From Chania fonticola_B (GTDB taxonomy: Bacteria > Pseudomonadota > Gammaproteobacteria > Enterobacterales > Enterobacteriaceae), in the NCBI RefSeq assembly GCF_048537545.1, contig NZ_CP183218.1: a DNA stretch of 64,000 nucleotides; one strand, written 5' to 3'. The position numbers were made by a program, and so were the translations under genes. Under the pieces are notes generated by a model that did no database searches, was not told the origin of the DNA, and saw only the letters and a list, made by a program, of their open reading frames with translations. How positions within the stretch are numbered: position 1 is the stretch's first letter; the number at the start of each line of letters is the position of its first letter. Positions 24,570-32,735 of this stretch are shown piece by piece.

Positions 24570-24982
24570 GGGGTCGTCACCTTTTTCACAATCAGATAGA
24601 TAGCAGGCTCGCGCTCAATCTCGGCGAGCAGGCCGAGCAGCTTGGTACTCCATTCGCTAAAGGGCGCTGGTTGGCTATCAATCAACGGGGCCAGAGCATT
24701 GGCCAGCAGGCTGGTGTGGGTGGAGTCGATGGTGATTTCGCCAAAGGTCAGCAGGCCACGCATCTTGCGTTGGGCCTCACCTTCCGGGAACAGCTCAACC
24801 CAGGCTTGATATTGCGGCAATGGGCAGCTCAACTCGGTGTTCAGGCAGTCAATCACCCCCACGTGATGGCCAATCGCCAGCGAGTAATACATCACCTGCT
24901 GCGCCTGGGCAGGCATGTCGTCATCGCTATCAAGAAACTTCTGGCGTAACGACCAGAACACCGCCTTACCTTCATTTTGCAT
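24566..24982 (-). CDS. hyfJ: Formate hydrogenlyase maturation protein HycH/HyfJ
   Basis: A 138-aa HycH-family protein (E. coli HyfJ 137 aa). It is thought to help maturation of the hydrogenase large subunit and is not part of the final complex. The sequence has the family pattern VFWSLRQKFL at the start and VMYYSLAIGHHVGVIDC in the middle. It overlaps hyfI by 11 bp and hycI by 4 bp. hycH is the equally valid family name. Confidence 0.88.
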   Translation of the reverse strand: MQNEGKAVFWSLRQKFLDSDDDMPAQAQQVMYYSLAIGHHVGVIDCLNTELSCPLPQYQAWVELFPEGEAQRKMRGLLTFGEITIDSTHTSLLANALAPLIDSQPAPFSEWSTKLLGLLAEIEREPAIYLIVKKVTTP

Positions 24983-25757
24983 GGGTCAGCTCCTGTTGCA
25001 GGCAGTCAACCAGGCAAGCGACAATCTCGCGCAGACGAGGGTCGTTTTCCTGTTTCAACCATTCTTCCAGGCGCAACGTGGCCGCATCCATGCTGGCTCC
25101 GGCCAACAGGGAGAGGAAACGGTCACTGATGATGCGGCCTTGGTAGTAGCCCGCCAGACGGCGTGCCTCGCGTTCAATCAGTACGCGGGTATGCAGTGGG
25201 ATGCCAGGCAGCAGCAATGCTGCCTTTTCGCCTACCTGCTCAAGGTGGTTTTCGCCCTTCAGCTTTTGCTCCAGCAGGCCCAGGGCCACGGCAAAGCCGT
25301 AGAGAGTAGCGGCGGGCGTCGGTGGGCAACCAGGGATCCACACGTCAATCGGTACGATAGACTCACTGCCGCCCCAGACGCAGTACAGATCGTGGAAAAT
25401 CCCGCCGCCACAGCCGCAGGCCCCGTAAGAGATACAGATTTTTGGATCGGGTGCCGATTCGTAAGCTCTGAGCGCGGGCACGCGCATGGCCCGGGTGACC
25501 GCGCCGGTAAACAGCAGAATATCGGCATGGCGCGGTGAGGGGACCACCTTGATGCCAAAACGCTCGGCATCAAATACCGGCGTGATGGCGGAGAAGATCT
25601 CGATCTCACAGCCGTTGCAGCCGCCGCAGTCCACGCGATAAACGTAGGCCGAGCGTTTGATATCCTTCAGCAGCTTGCTTTTGAGTTTGGCGGTCTGTTC
25701 ATCAACGGTGATCGGCGTGCTGCGGTGATGATTGACCTTGATATCGGGCATCGTCAT
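24972..25757 (-). CDS. hyfI: Hydrogenase-4 small [4Fe-4S] subunit HyfI
   Basis: A 261-aa NuoB/HycG-like subunit carrying the proximal [4Fe-4S] cluster next to the NiFe site. Cysteine pattern: DCGGCNGCEIE, SYGACGCGGG and IPGCPP. It is slightly longer than E. coli HyfI, with an extended N-terminus (ITVDEQTAKLKSKLLK) before the core VYRVDCGGC. The start codon follows the hyfH stop by 1 nt, with a GGGAGC stretch as RBS inside hyfH. Confidence 0.92.
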   Translation of the reverse strand: MTMPDIKVNHHRSTPITVDEQTAKLKSKLLKDIKRSAYVYRVDCGGCNGCEIEIFSAITPVFDAERFGIKVVPSPRHADILLFTGAVTRAMRVPALRAYESAPDPKICISYGACGCGGGIFHDLYCVWGGSESIVPIDVWIPGCPPTPAATLYGFAVALGLLEQKLKGENHLEQVGEKAALLLPGIPLHTRVLIEREARRLAGYYQGRIISDRFLSLLAGASMDAATLRLEEWLKQENDPRLREIVACLVDCLQQELTHAK

Positions 25758-25758
25758 A

Positions 25759-26304
25759 TTATTTCGCTCCCGCCGGCTGGCTCAGTTTCATTGGCCGATG
25801 CTGGCTCAGAGCCTGTTTACGCTTGCAAGCGGGGCAGGTCTCGAACTGGGGCCGTAAGGCCTCAATGCCGTCGGTGCCCATGCCCGCGTGGGCCAGTAAC
25901 GCCAGGGCGTAATTCACCGATTTGGTTGGCGTAAAGGGCTGCTGGCAACTACGGCAGTTGAGTAGGGTAAAGGTGGCGCGGATATACAGATCGGGCTTGT
26001 GCATCACCGCCATTTCAAACTCTTCCGACAGCCGGATCGCCCGCGTCGGGCAAACTTCTTCACAGCGTGCGCAGAAGATGCAACGGCCAATGAACAACTG
26101 CCAGACGCGCTCGCCGCTGGCCTCATGGGTTTCCATGGTTAATGCATTGGCCGGGCAGGCCACGGTGCAGGCACCACAGGCGATACACTGCTCAGGATCG
26201 TACTCTGGCTTGCCACGAAACCCCGGGCACACTTCCAGCGGCTTAAACGGGTATTTCACCGTGACTTCACCGGCCTTCAGGATGGTTTTAAACAGTTTCA
26301 GCAT
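25759..26304 (-). CDS. hyfH: Hydrogenase-4 ferredoxin-like subunit HyfH
   Basis: A 181-aa NuoI/HycF-like protein with two [4Fe-4S] motifs, CIACGACTVACP and CIFCARCEEVCP, relaying electrons toward HyfI/HyfG. It also has two extra CxxC pairs near the C-terminus (CRSCQQ, CPACKR) as in E. coli HyfH. An in-frame ATG 18 codons upstream lies inside hyfG. ATG 26304 with GAGGGAGG 4 nt ahead gives the family N-terminus MLKLFKTIL and the family length. Confidence 0.93.
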   Translation of the reverse strand: MLKLFKTILKAGEVTVKYPFKPLEVCPGFRGKPEYDPEQCIACGACTVACPANALTMETHEASGERVWQLFIGRCIFCARCEEVCPTRAIRLSEEFEMAVMHKPDLYIRATFTLLNCRSCQQPFTPTKSVNYALALLAHAGMGTDGIEALRPQFETCPACKRKQALSQHRPMKLSQPAGAK

Positions 26305-26314
26305 GCTGCCTCCC

Positions 26315-28051
26315 TCACTTGCACGGTGAATGGGTGCGTTCGATCCCGTAGCGTTCAATCTCCTTGTACGGTACGGTCTTCGCTTTGCGCTTGTTGATAT
26401 CGATCAGCGTGACGCGGTCGGTACAGGAGTAGCAGGGATCGAGGCTGCCGATAATCAGCGGGGCATCGGAAACCGTATTACCGCGCAGCATATAACGCAG
26501 CACCGGCCAGTTGGCGTAGGTGGCCGCCCGGCAGCGCCAGCGGAACAGTTTCTGGTTATCCCCCAACATGCTCCAGTGGATATCTTCACCGCGCGGGGCT
26601 TCGGCATAGCCCAAGGCAAACTTGTGCGGCTGGTAGCGGAAACCTTCGGTGAGCAGCGGGCCGCCCGGCAGGTTATCCAGGCCGTATTCGATCATCGCCA
26701 GCGAATCCAGCACTTCCTGCACGCGCACCATTACGCGCGAATACACGTCGCAGCCGTCGAAGGTGAACAGCGTTTTCGGCAATGAACCGTAGTTGGCATA
26801 AGGGTGGTCAAAGCGCATATCGCGCTTGAAACCGCTGGCGCGGATCATCGGCCCCACCGGGCTGTAGTCGCGAGCGATCTGCCGATCCAACAGGCCAATG
26901 CCTTTGGTGCGCTGCTCGATATTCGGCGTGGCGAGCAGCATCTCAACCAGTTGCGTCACGTCGGCACGCATCTCATGGATCAGCTTGATGGTTTTAACTC
27001 GCTGTTCTTTGAGGATATCGCGGCGCACGCCGCCGATCAGGTTGAGCCCATAGGTTTTACGCGATCCGGTCAATAGCTCCGCCATGGTCATCGACTTTTC
27101 ACGCACGCGGAAGAACTGCATAAAGCCGGTATCGAAACCGACAAAGTGGCTGGATAGCCCGATGTTCAGCAGGTGGCTGTGCAGCCGTTCGACCTCCAGC
27201 AGAATGCTGCGGATGGCATGGGCGCGGGGTGGTACATAGATCCCCAACGCATTTTCCACCGAGGTGGTGTAGGCCACGCTGTGGGTAAAGCCGCAGATCC
27301 CGCAGACCCGGTCGGACAGGAAGGTGACCTCCTGATAGCCCATACGGGTTTCGGCCAGCTTCTCCATGCCTCGGTGCACGTAGAACAGCCGATAGTCGGC
27401 ATCGACAATGCGCTCGCCGTCAACAAACAGGCGAAAATGCCCTGGCTCGTCGGAGGTAATGTGCATTGGCCCGATCGGCACCACGCGCGACTCGCCGGTG
27501 GCCGCATTTTCAAACGGGTAGGTTTCCACATCGGTGGTTGGCTCAGGGCGCTGGCGGTAATCCATGGTGTCTTTACGCAGCGGGTACAGATCGTCTGGCC
27601 AGTCGTCCGGCAGCACCAGACGGCGCTCGTCCGGCAACCCTACTGGGATCAAACCGTACATATCGCGGATTTCACGCTCGCCCCACACGGCGGCGGGAAC
27701 GCGTGGGGTAACCGACGGAAACTCCAGCGTGATGGCGCTAACCTGAGCCTTGACGGTGATAAAACACTTTTCTCCTTCCTCCATCGACAGCACGTAGTAG
27801 ACGGCGAAGTCCCCGGTCAAGGTACGTTCGTCATTGCCAAACAGCACCGGCAACCAACCGCCTAGCTGATAATAGAGGTATTCCACAATCTCGGGTAATG
27901 AGTTCAGCTTGACCGTGATGGTGACCTGGTTGGCGGTTTGCCACTCGGCATCCAGCAGGGCGGAGGGGAACTTCTCGCGCACTTTGGCCAGGTAGCCTTT
28001 GCCGAGTTTCTCGTCGTTGTTGAGGGTCAATACGTGGGTTTCGTAGCTCAC
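26315..28051 (-). CDS. hyfG: Hydrogenase-4 large subunit HyfG (NiFe catalytic, NuoCD-like)
   Basis: A 578-aa fusion of a NuoC-like N-terminal domain (to about 170, ending VWGEREIRDMYGL) and the NiFe large subunit. Ni ligands are in RVCGICGFTH and the C-terminal DPCYSCTDR. About 30 residues follow that Arg, the tail expected to be removed by HycI. The gene reduces protons to H2 with electrons from FdhF. GTG 28051 is the start: it overlaps the hyfF stop (GTGA), AGGAGA precedes it, and the upstream extension is hyfF shadow. Confidence 0.95.
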   Translation of the reverse strand: MSYETHVLTLNNDEKLGKGYLAKVREKFPSALLDAEWQTANQVTITVKLNSLPEIVEYLYYQLGGWLPVLFGNDERTLTGDFAVYYVLSMEEGEKCFITVKAQVSAITLEFPSVTPRVPAAVWGEREIRDMYGLIPVGLPDERRLVLPDDWPDDLYPLRKDTMDYRQRPEPTTDVETYPFENAATGESRVVPIGPMHITSDEPGHFRLFVDGERIVDADYRLFYVHRGMEKLAETRMGYQEVTFLSDRVCGICGFTHSVAYTTSVENALGIYVPPRAHAIRSILLEVERLHSHLLNIGLSSHFVGFDTGFMQFFRVREKSMTMAELLTGSRKTYGLNLIGGVRRDILKEQRVKTIKLIHEMRADVTQLVEMLLATPNIEQRTKGIGLLDRQIARDYSPVGPMIRASGFKRDMRFDHPYANYGSLPKTLFTFDGCDVYSRVMVRVQEVLDSLAMIEYGLDNLPGGPLLTEGFRYQPHKFALGYAEAPRGEDIHWSMLGDNQKLFRWRCRAATYANWPVLRYMLRGNTVSDAPLIIGSLDPCYSCTDRVTLIDINKRKAKTVPYKEIERYGIERTHSPCK

Positions 28052-29634
28052 TTTACTTCTCCTGCCTGAGGTTCGGCCGCAGAGGAATGATTCTGAACGG
28101 CCCATGGCCAGCTCAGTGGCTGGGCATGAGTGCCAGGCTTGTTGTTCATCACGATGTGGACCGCGTTTTCCAGCAGTCGGCTGACCGGTTGCGGGATATG
28201 GGTGCCCATTACCAGCATCAATACCAGCAGGATCAGCATCGGTAAGGTCGTCAGTATCCCCAGTTCGCCTTTGTTGACCTCTTCTGGCTTGTCGCCGAAC
28301 AGCACGCTGGCCACCATGCGGACCAAACCGGCCAACACCACCGTCAGCAGCAGCAACAAGACGATGGTCAACGTAATATGGCCAGCCGCCAGCCCGGCGG
28401 TGACCGTCATAAACTCACTGAGGAAAATGTTGAACGGCGGCATACCGCCCAGCGCCAAGGCCCCCCCGGCCAGCAGCACGGCACTGAACGGCATGCATTT
28501 CAGCATCCCTTTCACCACGGTAATATCGCGGGTGCCGTACTTCAGCAGTACGTTGCCGGAGCCGCAGAACAGCAGGGTTTTTGCCAGGCTGTGGTTCAGG
28601 GTATGCAGCAGCGCCGCCAGAATACCCAGCGGACCACCGATGCCGATCGCCACGGCGATCAGCCCCATGTTCTCTACGCTGGAGTAGGCCAGCAGCCGTT
28701 TAATATCGCGCTGCACCAGAATAAAGAAGGCCGCCACCGCGACGGAGAGGAAGCCAAACACCATCAACAGCGTGCCGGTAAAGCCATGCCCCAGCGTGGT
28801 GCTGATAATGATGTAGTAACGGATAATGATCAGCAGCGCGCAGTTGAGCAGCACGGCAGAGAGCAGGGCGCTGGTGGGGCTTGGTGCCTCACTGTGGGCG
28901 TCCGGCAGCCAGGCGTGCATCGGGAACAGCCCGGTTTTGGTGCCAAAGCCAATCAGGATGAACACAAACGCCAGATGCATCAGCATCGGATCCAACTGCG
29001 TGGCGTGCTTGAGCACTTCCGTCCAGAAGATGGCGTCGTTGGGATCGGGCATAAAGCTGGCCGCGTTGGCGTACACCAGAATGGTGCCGAACAGCCCGAA
29101 GGCCACCCCGACGGTACAGATAATGATGTATTTCCAGGCCGCCTCCAGTGAGGAGCTCTGCCCGTACAACCCCACCAGAAACGCCGAGCTGAGCGTGGTG
29201 GCTTCGATGGCCGCCCACATCAGGATCAGGTTATTGCTGGTGATCACCAACAGCATGGTGAACAGGAACAGGTGGAAGAAGCCGTAGTAGTGGCACAGCG
29301 TCGCTACCGATATCTCGCCTTCATCGACCTCATGGCGCATATAGCCAATAGAGTAAAGCCCGGTAAGGCAGCCGATGATGCCGAGGATTGCCAGGAACAG
29401 GGCGCTGAGGCTATCCAGGTGCAGCCAGCGCCAGGCCGCCAGAATATCGCCTTGCTGGTATACCTGCATCACCACCCACAGGGAAACTGCCAGCAGCAGC
29501 ATGATACCGACAAAGTGCAGCAGCGTTACACAGGCCCGTGCCGCATTGCCCAGCAACCGACAGGCAAAGGTCAACAGCGAGAAGGCCAGCGGCGTCAGCA
29601 GTAATAGAAACAGCATGGTGGTATTACTCATCAT
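28048..29634 (-). CDS. hyfF: Hydrogenase-4 membrane subunit HyfF
   Basis: A 528-aa antiporter-like (NuoL/M/N family) membrane protein, about 13-14 hydrophobic segments. The family stretch PMHAWLPDAHSEAPSPTSALLS and the following lysine/histidine-containing helices of the proton channel are clear. E. coli HyfF is 526 aa. It is one of the extra membrane subunits that separate FHL-2 (hydrogenase-4) from FHL-1. It starts 1 nt after hyfE. Confidence 0.92.
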   Translation of the reverse strand: MMSNTTMLFLLLLTPLAFSLLTFACRLLGNAARACVTLLHFVGIMLLLAVSLWVVMQVYQQGDILAAWRWLHLDSLSALFLAILGIIGCLTGLYSIGYMRHEVDEGEISVATLCHYYGFFHLFLFTMLLVITSNNLILMWAAIEATTLSSAFLVGLYGQSSSLEAAWKYIIICTVGVAFGLFGTILVYANAASFMPDPNDAIFWTEVLKHATQLDPMLMHLAFVFILIGFGTKTGLFPMHAWLPDAHSEAPSPTSALLSAVLLNCALLIIIRYYIIISTTLGHGFTGTLLMVFGFLSVAVAAFFILVQRDIKRLLAYSSVENMGLIAVAIGIGGPLGILAALLHTLNHSLAKTLLFCGSGNVLLKYGTRDITVVKGMLKCMPFSAVLLAGGALALGGMPPFNIFLSEFMTVTAGLAAGHITLTIVLLLLLTVVLAGLVRMVASVLFGDKPEEVNKGELGILTTLPMLILLVLMLVMGTHIPQPVSRLLENAVHIVMNNKPGTHAQPLSWPWAVQNHSSAAEPQAGEVK

Positions 29635-29635
29635 C

Positions 29636-30292
29636 TCACCCCTTCAACGCCGTCAGTTGTTCAACATTCAGCGTGTTGAGCGTGCGGTAGATTTTGCGCG
29701 CCAGCACGGCCATCACGATCACCGCAAAAATGGCATCGGTGGCGATGCCAATCTCCACCAGCTCCGGCGCGCGATTCGCCAGCAGTGCCAGCGTCAGGTG
29801 CGATCCGTTTTCCATCAGGCAGTAGCCAAACACCTGTTTGAGGATGTTGCGTTGGGTGACGATACACAGCAGGCCGAGCATAAAATGCCCCAGCGATACC
29901 GCCAGCGCCGGTTTCAGCGAGACTAACAATGGCACCTGCACCGGCTCCACCACAAACCAGCACAGCAGCACGATCACCGCCGCAGCCAGCATCAGCATCA
30001 CCGGGCCGATCAGGCTGCCGTTCGCCGAGGGATCGTCCATTTTGCGAAAGGCATAGGCCATGATCACCGGCACCAGCACCACCTTGGTGATAAAGGCGCT
30101 GATCGCCCACAGCGTGAGCTGGCGGGCGCCCAGGGTTTGCCCCAGCGTAAAGAAGATCAGCACCAGTAGCAGCGACTGCAAGGCATAGAGCCAGCACGAG
30201 GCCACGGGCCGTTTGGCGCCAATCACCAGCAGCGAGGTGACCATCATCAGCCCCGCGAGGTTATTGACGATCAGTGAACCAGTCATAATCAA
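29636..30292 (-). CDS. hyfE: Hydrogenase-4 membrane subunit HyfE
   Basis: A 218-aa protein with about six hydrophobic segments; the E. coli protein is 216 aa. The C-terminal half is NuoK-like (HFMLGLLCIVTQRNILKQVFGY). HyfE has no partner in hydrogenase-3, so its presence identifies this as a hyf-type complex. It lies between hyfD (5-bp gap) and hyfF (1-bp gap). Confidence 0.9.
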   Translation of the reverse strand: MIMTGSLIVNNLAGLMMVTSLLVIGAKRPVASCWLYALQSLLLVLIFFTLGQTLGARQLTLWAISAFITKVVLVPVIMAYAFRKMDDPSANGSLIGPVMLMLAAAVIVLLCWFVVEPVQVPLLVSLKPALAVSLGHFMLGLLCIVTQRNILKQVFGYCLMENGSHLTLALLANRAPELVEIGIATDAIFAVIVMAVLARKIYRTLNTLNVEQLTALKG

Positions 30293-30297
30293 CTCCC

Positions 30298-31755
30298 TTA
30301 TCCAAGCCAGGCGACGGCAATCACGCTGGAACCTACCGACATCGCGATCAGAATCACTAGCACCACGCTCATCACCAGCGGCAGCGGAGCGGCCTGTGCC
30401 ACCTCATCACTGGGTTTGCCGGGAATAACGCGCCCAAACCAATAGATGAACCAGGCAAAGCTGGCGACCGACTCGATCAGCACCAGTACCATCAGCGGCG
30501 TCATCAGCCAGAACTCACGCGACAGTGCAAAACCGGCGGCAAAAATCGGGAACTTGCTGAAGAAGCCGTTAAACGGCGGCACCCCGGTGATCGCCAGCGC
30601 GGCCACGCAGAATCCTACGCCCAGCAGCGGCATCTTGTTCATCACGCCCTGTAAACGCGGCAGCATCCGGGTGCCGCAGCTGTAGCTCAGCGCCCCGGCC
30701 ACCAGGAAGAACAGGCTCTTGGCAAACGCGTGGTTAAAGATGTAGGCCACGCCGCCAAGAAAGGCGGTTTTAGAGCCAAAGATGGAAATGGATAACGCCA
30801 GGAAGATATAGGAGAGCTGGGTGATGGTGGACCATGCCAGCAGGCGCTTCATATCCTTTTGCGGTAGGTACATCAGGAAACCGTAAATCAGGGTAATAGT
30901 CGCCATGACGATGCCGACCCAGCCGATAATATGCGGCACCGCATCCGCAGACAGGATGGCGCGGGCATAGATGTAGACGCCCACTTTTACCATCGAGGCG
31001 GCGTGCAGATAGGCGCTCACCGGGGTAGGGGCTTCCATGGCATCGGGTAGCCAGGCCTGCAAAGGAAGTTGGGCCGATTTCCCCCAGGCCGCGAACAGGA
31101 TGCCACCAAATACGACCAGGCTGGCCGTACCGTTGAGCTGCGCAATGGCACTCAGAGCGAAGGTGCCGGTATTGAGGAACAGCGTCGCTGCCGCCAGGTA
31201 TAAGCCGATCGAGGCAATATGGGTGATCAGCAGGGCCTTCATGGCCGAGCGCTGTGCCTTCGGCGTCTGGTAGTAGCTAATCAGCCCCCAGGAACAGCCG
31301 CCGGTGATCTCGAAGAACAGCAACTGCCCCAGAATGGTGGAGGACATCACCAGCCCGGCCATCGCCCCGATAAAGATCAGCAGGAAAGCGTAATAGCGGT
31401 TGCTGCCCTCGTGGGGATGTTCGCGGTTGGCCGTGGTGAGGTAACCGGTGGAATACAGGCTGACCAGCAGGCCAAGAAACACCACCGCGAAGACAATCAG
31501 CGTGCTGATGCGGTCGATGATAAAACCGAACAGCGCCACGTTGCCGTATTGCAGCAGCGTGATGGTCGTATCCGCCTTGCCATGGGCCAGGAATAACCAA
31601 CCGATAATCACCGTCCCCAGCGTGGCCAACAGCGCAAACAGGGTACAGATCCACTTGGCCATCCGTTGCGGCACACAGGCCGTCAGCAGCGCGCCGATAA
31701 ACGGCAGCAGCAGCGTGGCGAGGGCGGTATATTGCAAACAGAGCGTATTTTCCAT
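30298..31755 (-). CDS. hyfD: Hydrogenase-4 membrane subunit HyfD
   Basis: A 485-aa NuoL/M/N-type antiporter-like subunit (E. coli HyfD 479 aa). The diagnostic LPLQAWLPDAMEAPTPVSAYLHAASMVKVGVY block and MYLPQKDMKRLLAWSTITQLSY are present, containing the conserved channel lysines. With HyfB and HyfF it gives three antiporter-like modules, a set thought to couple H2 evolution to ion pumping. Confidence 0.92.
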   Translation of the reverse strand: MENTLCLQYTALATLLLPFIGALLTACVPQRMAKWICTLFALLATLGTVIIGWLFLAHGKADTTITLLQYGNVALFGFIIDRISTLIVFAVVFLGLLVSLYSTGYLTTANREHPHEGSNRYYAFLLIFIGAMAGLVMSSTILGQLLFFEITGGCSWGLISYYQTPKAQRSAMKALLITHIASIGLYLAAATLFLNTGTFALSAIAQLNGTASLVVFGGILFAAWGKSAQLPLQAWLPDAMEAPTPVSAYLHAASMVKVGVYIYARAILSADAVPHIIGWVGIVMATITLIYGFLMYLPQKDMKRLLAWSTITQLSYIFLALSISIFGSKTAFLGGVAYIFNHAFAKSLFFLVAGALSYSCGTRMLPRLQGVMNKMPLLGVGFCVAALAITGVPPFNGFFSKFPIFAAGFALSREFWLMTPLMVLVLIESVASFAWFIYWFGRVIPGKPSDEVAQAAPLPLVMSVVLVILIAMSVGSSVIAVAWLG

Positions 31756-31772
31756 AATGGGTTTCCTGGCGG

Positions 31773-32723
31773 CTACAGACCGGTTAGGTAAAAGACAAAG
31801 GCCAGCGCCGCTACGCCAAAACCGAGCCAGGTAACGTGGTGCGTCAACAGGAACCGCCCACGCGCCAAGGTATTTTCAACAATGGAGGCAATGACAAACA
31901 CCGCCAGCAGTTTGGCCAGCATGATGACTGCCGCCAGTGCCAGCGCGGGCACCGTCAGTTCCACCGCCTTGCCAAAGGGAATAAACACCGCCAGGAACAG
32001 CTCGGCTACTACCACCTGCTTGAGGCCTATCCCCCATTTCACCAGCGCCAGGCCGGAGCCGGAGTATTCGGTCAGCGGCCCTTCCTGAAGTTCCTGTTCC
32101 GCCTCTGCCACGTCGAAGGGGATTTTGCCCATTTCGATAAACGCGGCGAAACCGCAGGCCAGCATGGCCAGCAGGGTGGCCGTCGGGGAACTCCACCCTT
32201 CGGTCAGGGTGGCGCTGATGGTGCCGATATTGGTGGAACCGGCAATCAGCGCCACCACCAACAACGCCAGGATCAGCGTAGGTTCTACCAATACGCCCAG
32301 CGTCAGTTCGCGGCTGGCCCCGATCCCGGCAAACGGGCTGCCGGTATCCAGACCGGACAGCGAGAAGAAGAAGCGAAACAGTGCGAACAGATAGAGCAGG
32401 GTGATCAGATCCCCCGCACCGGCAAACGGCGACGTCCGCGTGAAGATGGGCAGCGTCATCGCCACCAGCAACATGCTGCTCAACAATACATAAGGCATCA
32501 CGCGGAAGATGGCGCCCGACTGCGCCGGAGCCACCTCCTGGCGCTTGAACAACTTGCCCATATCGCGGTAGTCCTGCCAAATGCCAGGGCCACGGCGCGA
32601 GTGCATCCGGGCGCGGATTTGGCGGGAGATCCCGGTGAACAGCGGCGCGAGCGCCAGCATTATCAGCGCCTGCATCAGCGCGAAGAGTCCCATCATTAAC
32701 GACGGTGTTTCCTGCATCGACAT
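31773..32723 (-). CDS. hyfC: Hydrogenase-4 membrane subunit HyfC
   Basis: A 316-aa NuoH/HycD-like subunit. Family blocks seen: ARMHSRRGPGIWQDYRDMGKLFKR at the cytoplasmic loop and IPFDVAEAEQELQEGPLTEYSG, the acidic quinone-site-like loop. It anchors the soluble arm (HyfG/I/H) to the membrane. Length matches E. coli HyfC (315 aa). Confidence 0.93.
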   Translation of the reverse strand: MSMQETPSLMMGLFALMQALIMLALAPLFTGISRQIRARMHSRRGPGIWQDYRDMGKLFKRQEVAPAQSGAIFRVMPYVLLSSMLLVAMTLPIFTRTSPFAGAGDLITLLYLFALFRFFFSLSGLDTGSPFAGIGASRELTLGVLVEPTLILALLVVALIAGSTNIGTISATLTEGWSSPTATLLAMLACGFAAFIEMGKIPFDVAEAEQELQEGPLTEYSGSGLALVKWGIGLKQVVVAELFLAVFIPFGKAVELTVPALALAAVIMLAKLLAVFVIASIVENTLARGRFLLTHHVTWLGFGVAALAFVFYLTGL

Positions 32724-32735
32724 GCTATTTCCCCC

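Noticed and set aside
31836..32699. Long plus-strand open frame (287 codons) opposite hyfC
   Set aside because: Composition is low-complexity (Q, R, H, G rich) and mirrors the codon bias of hyfC; it is an antisense shadow. The same holds for 27173-27865, 28378-29151 and 42451-43230.
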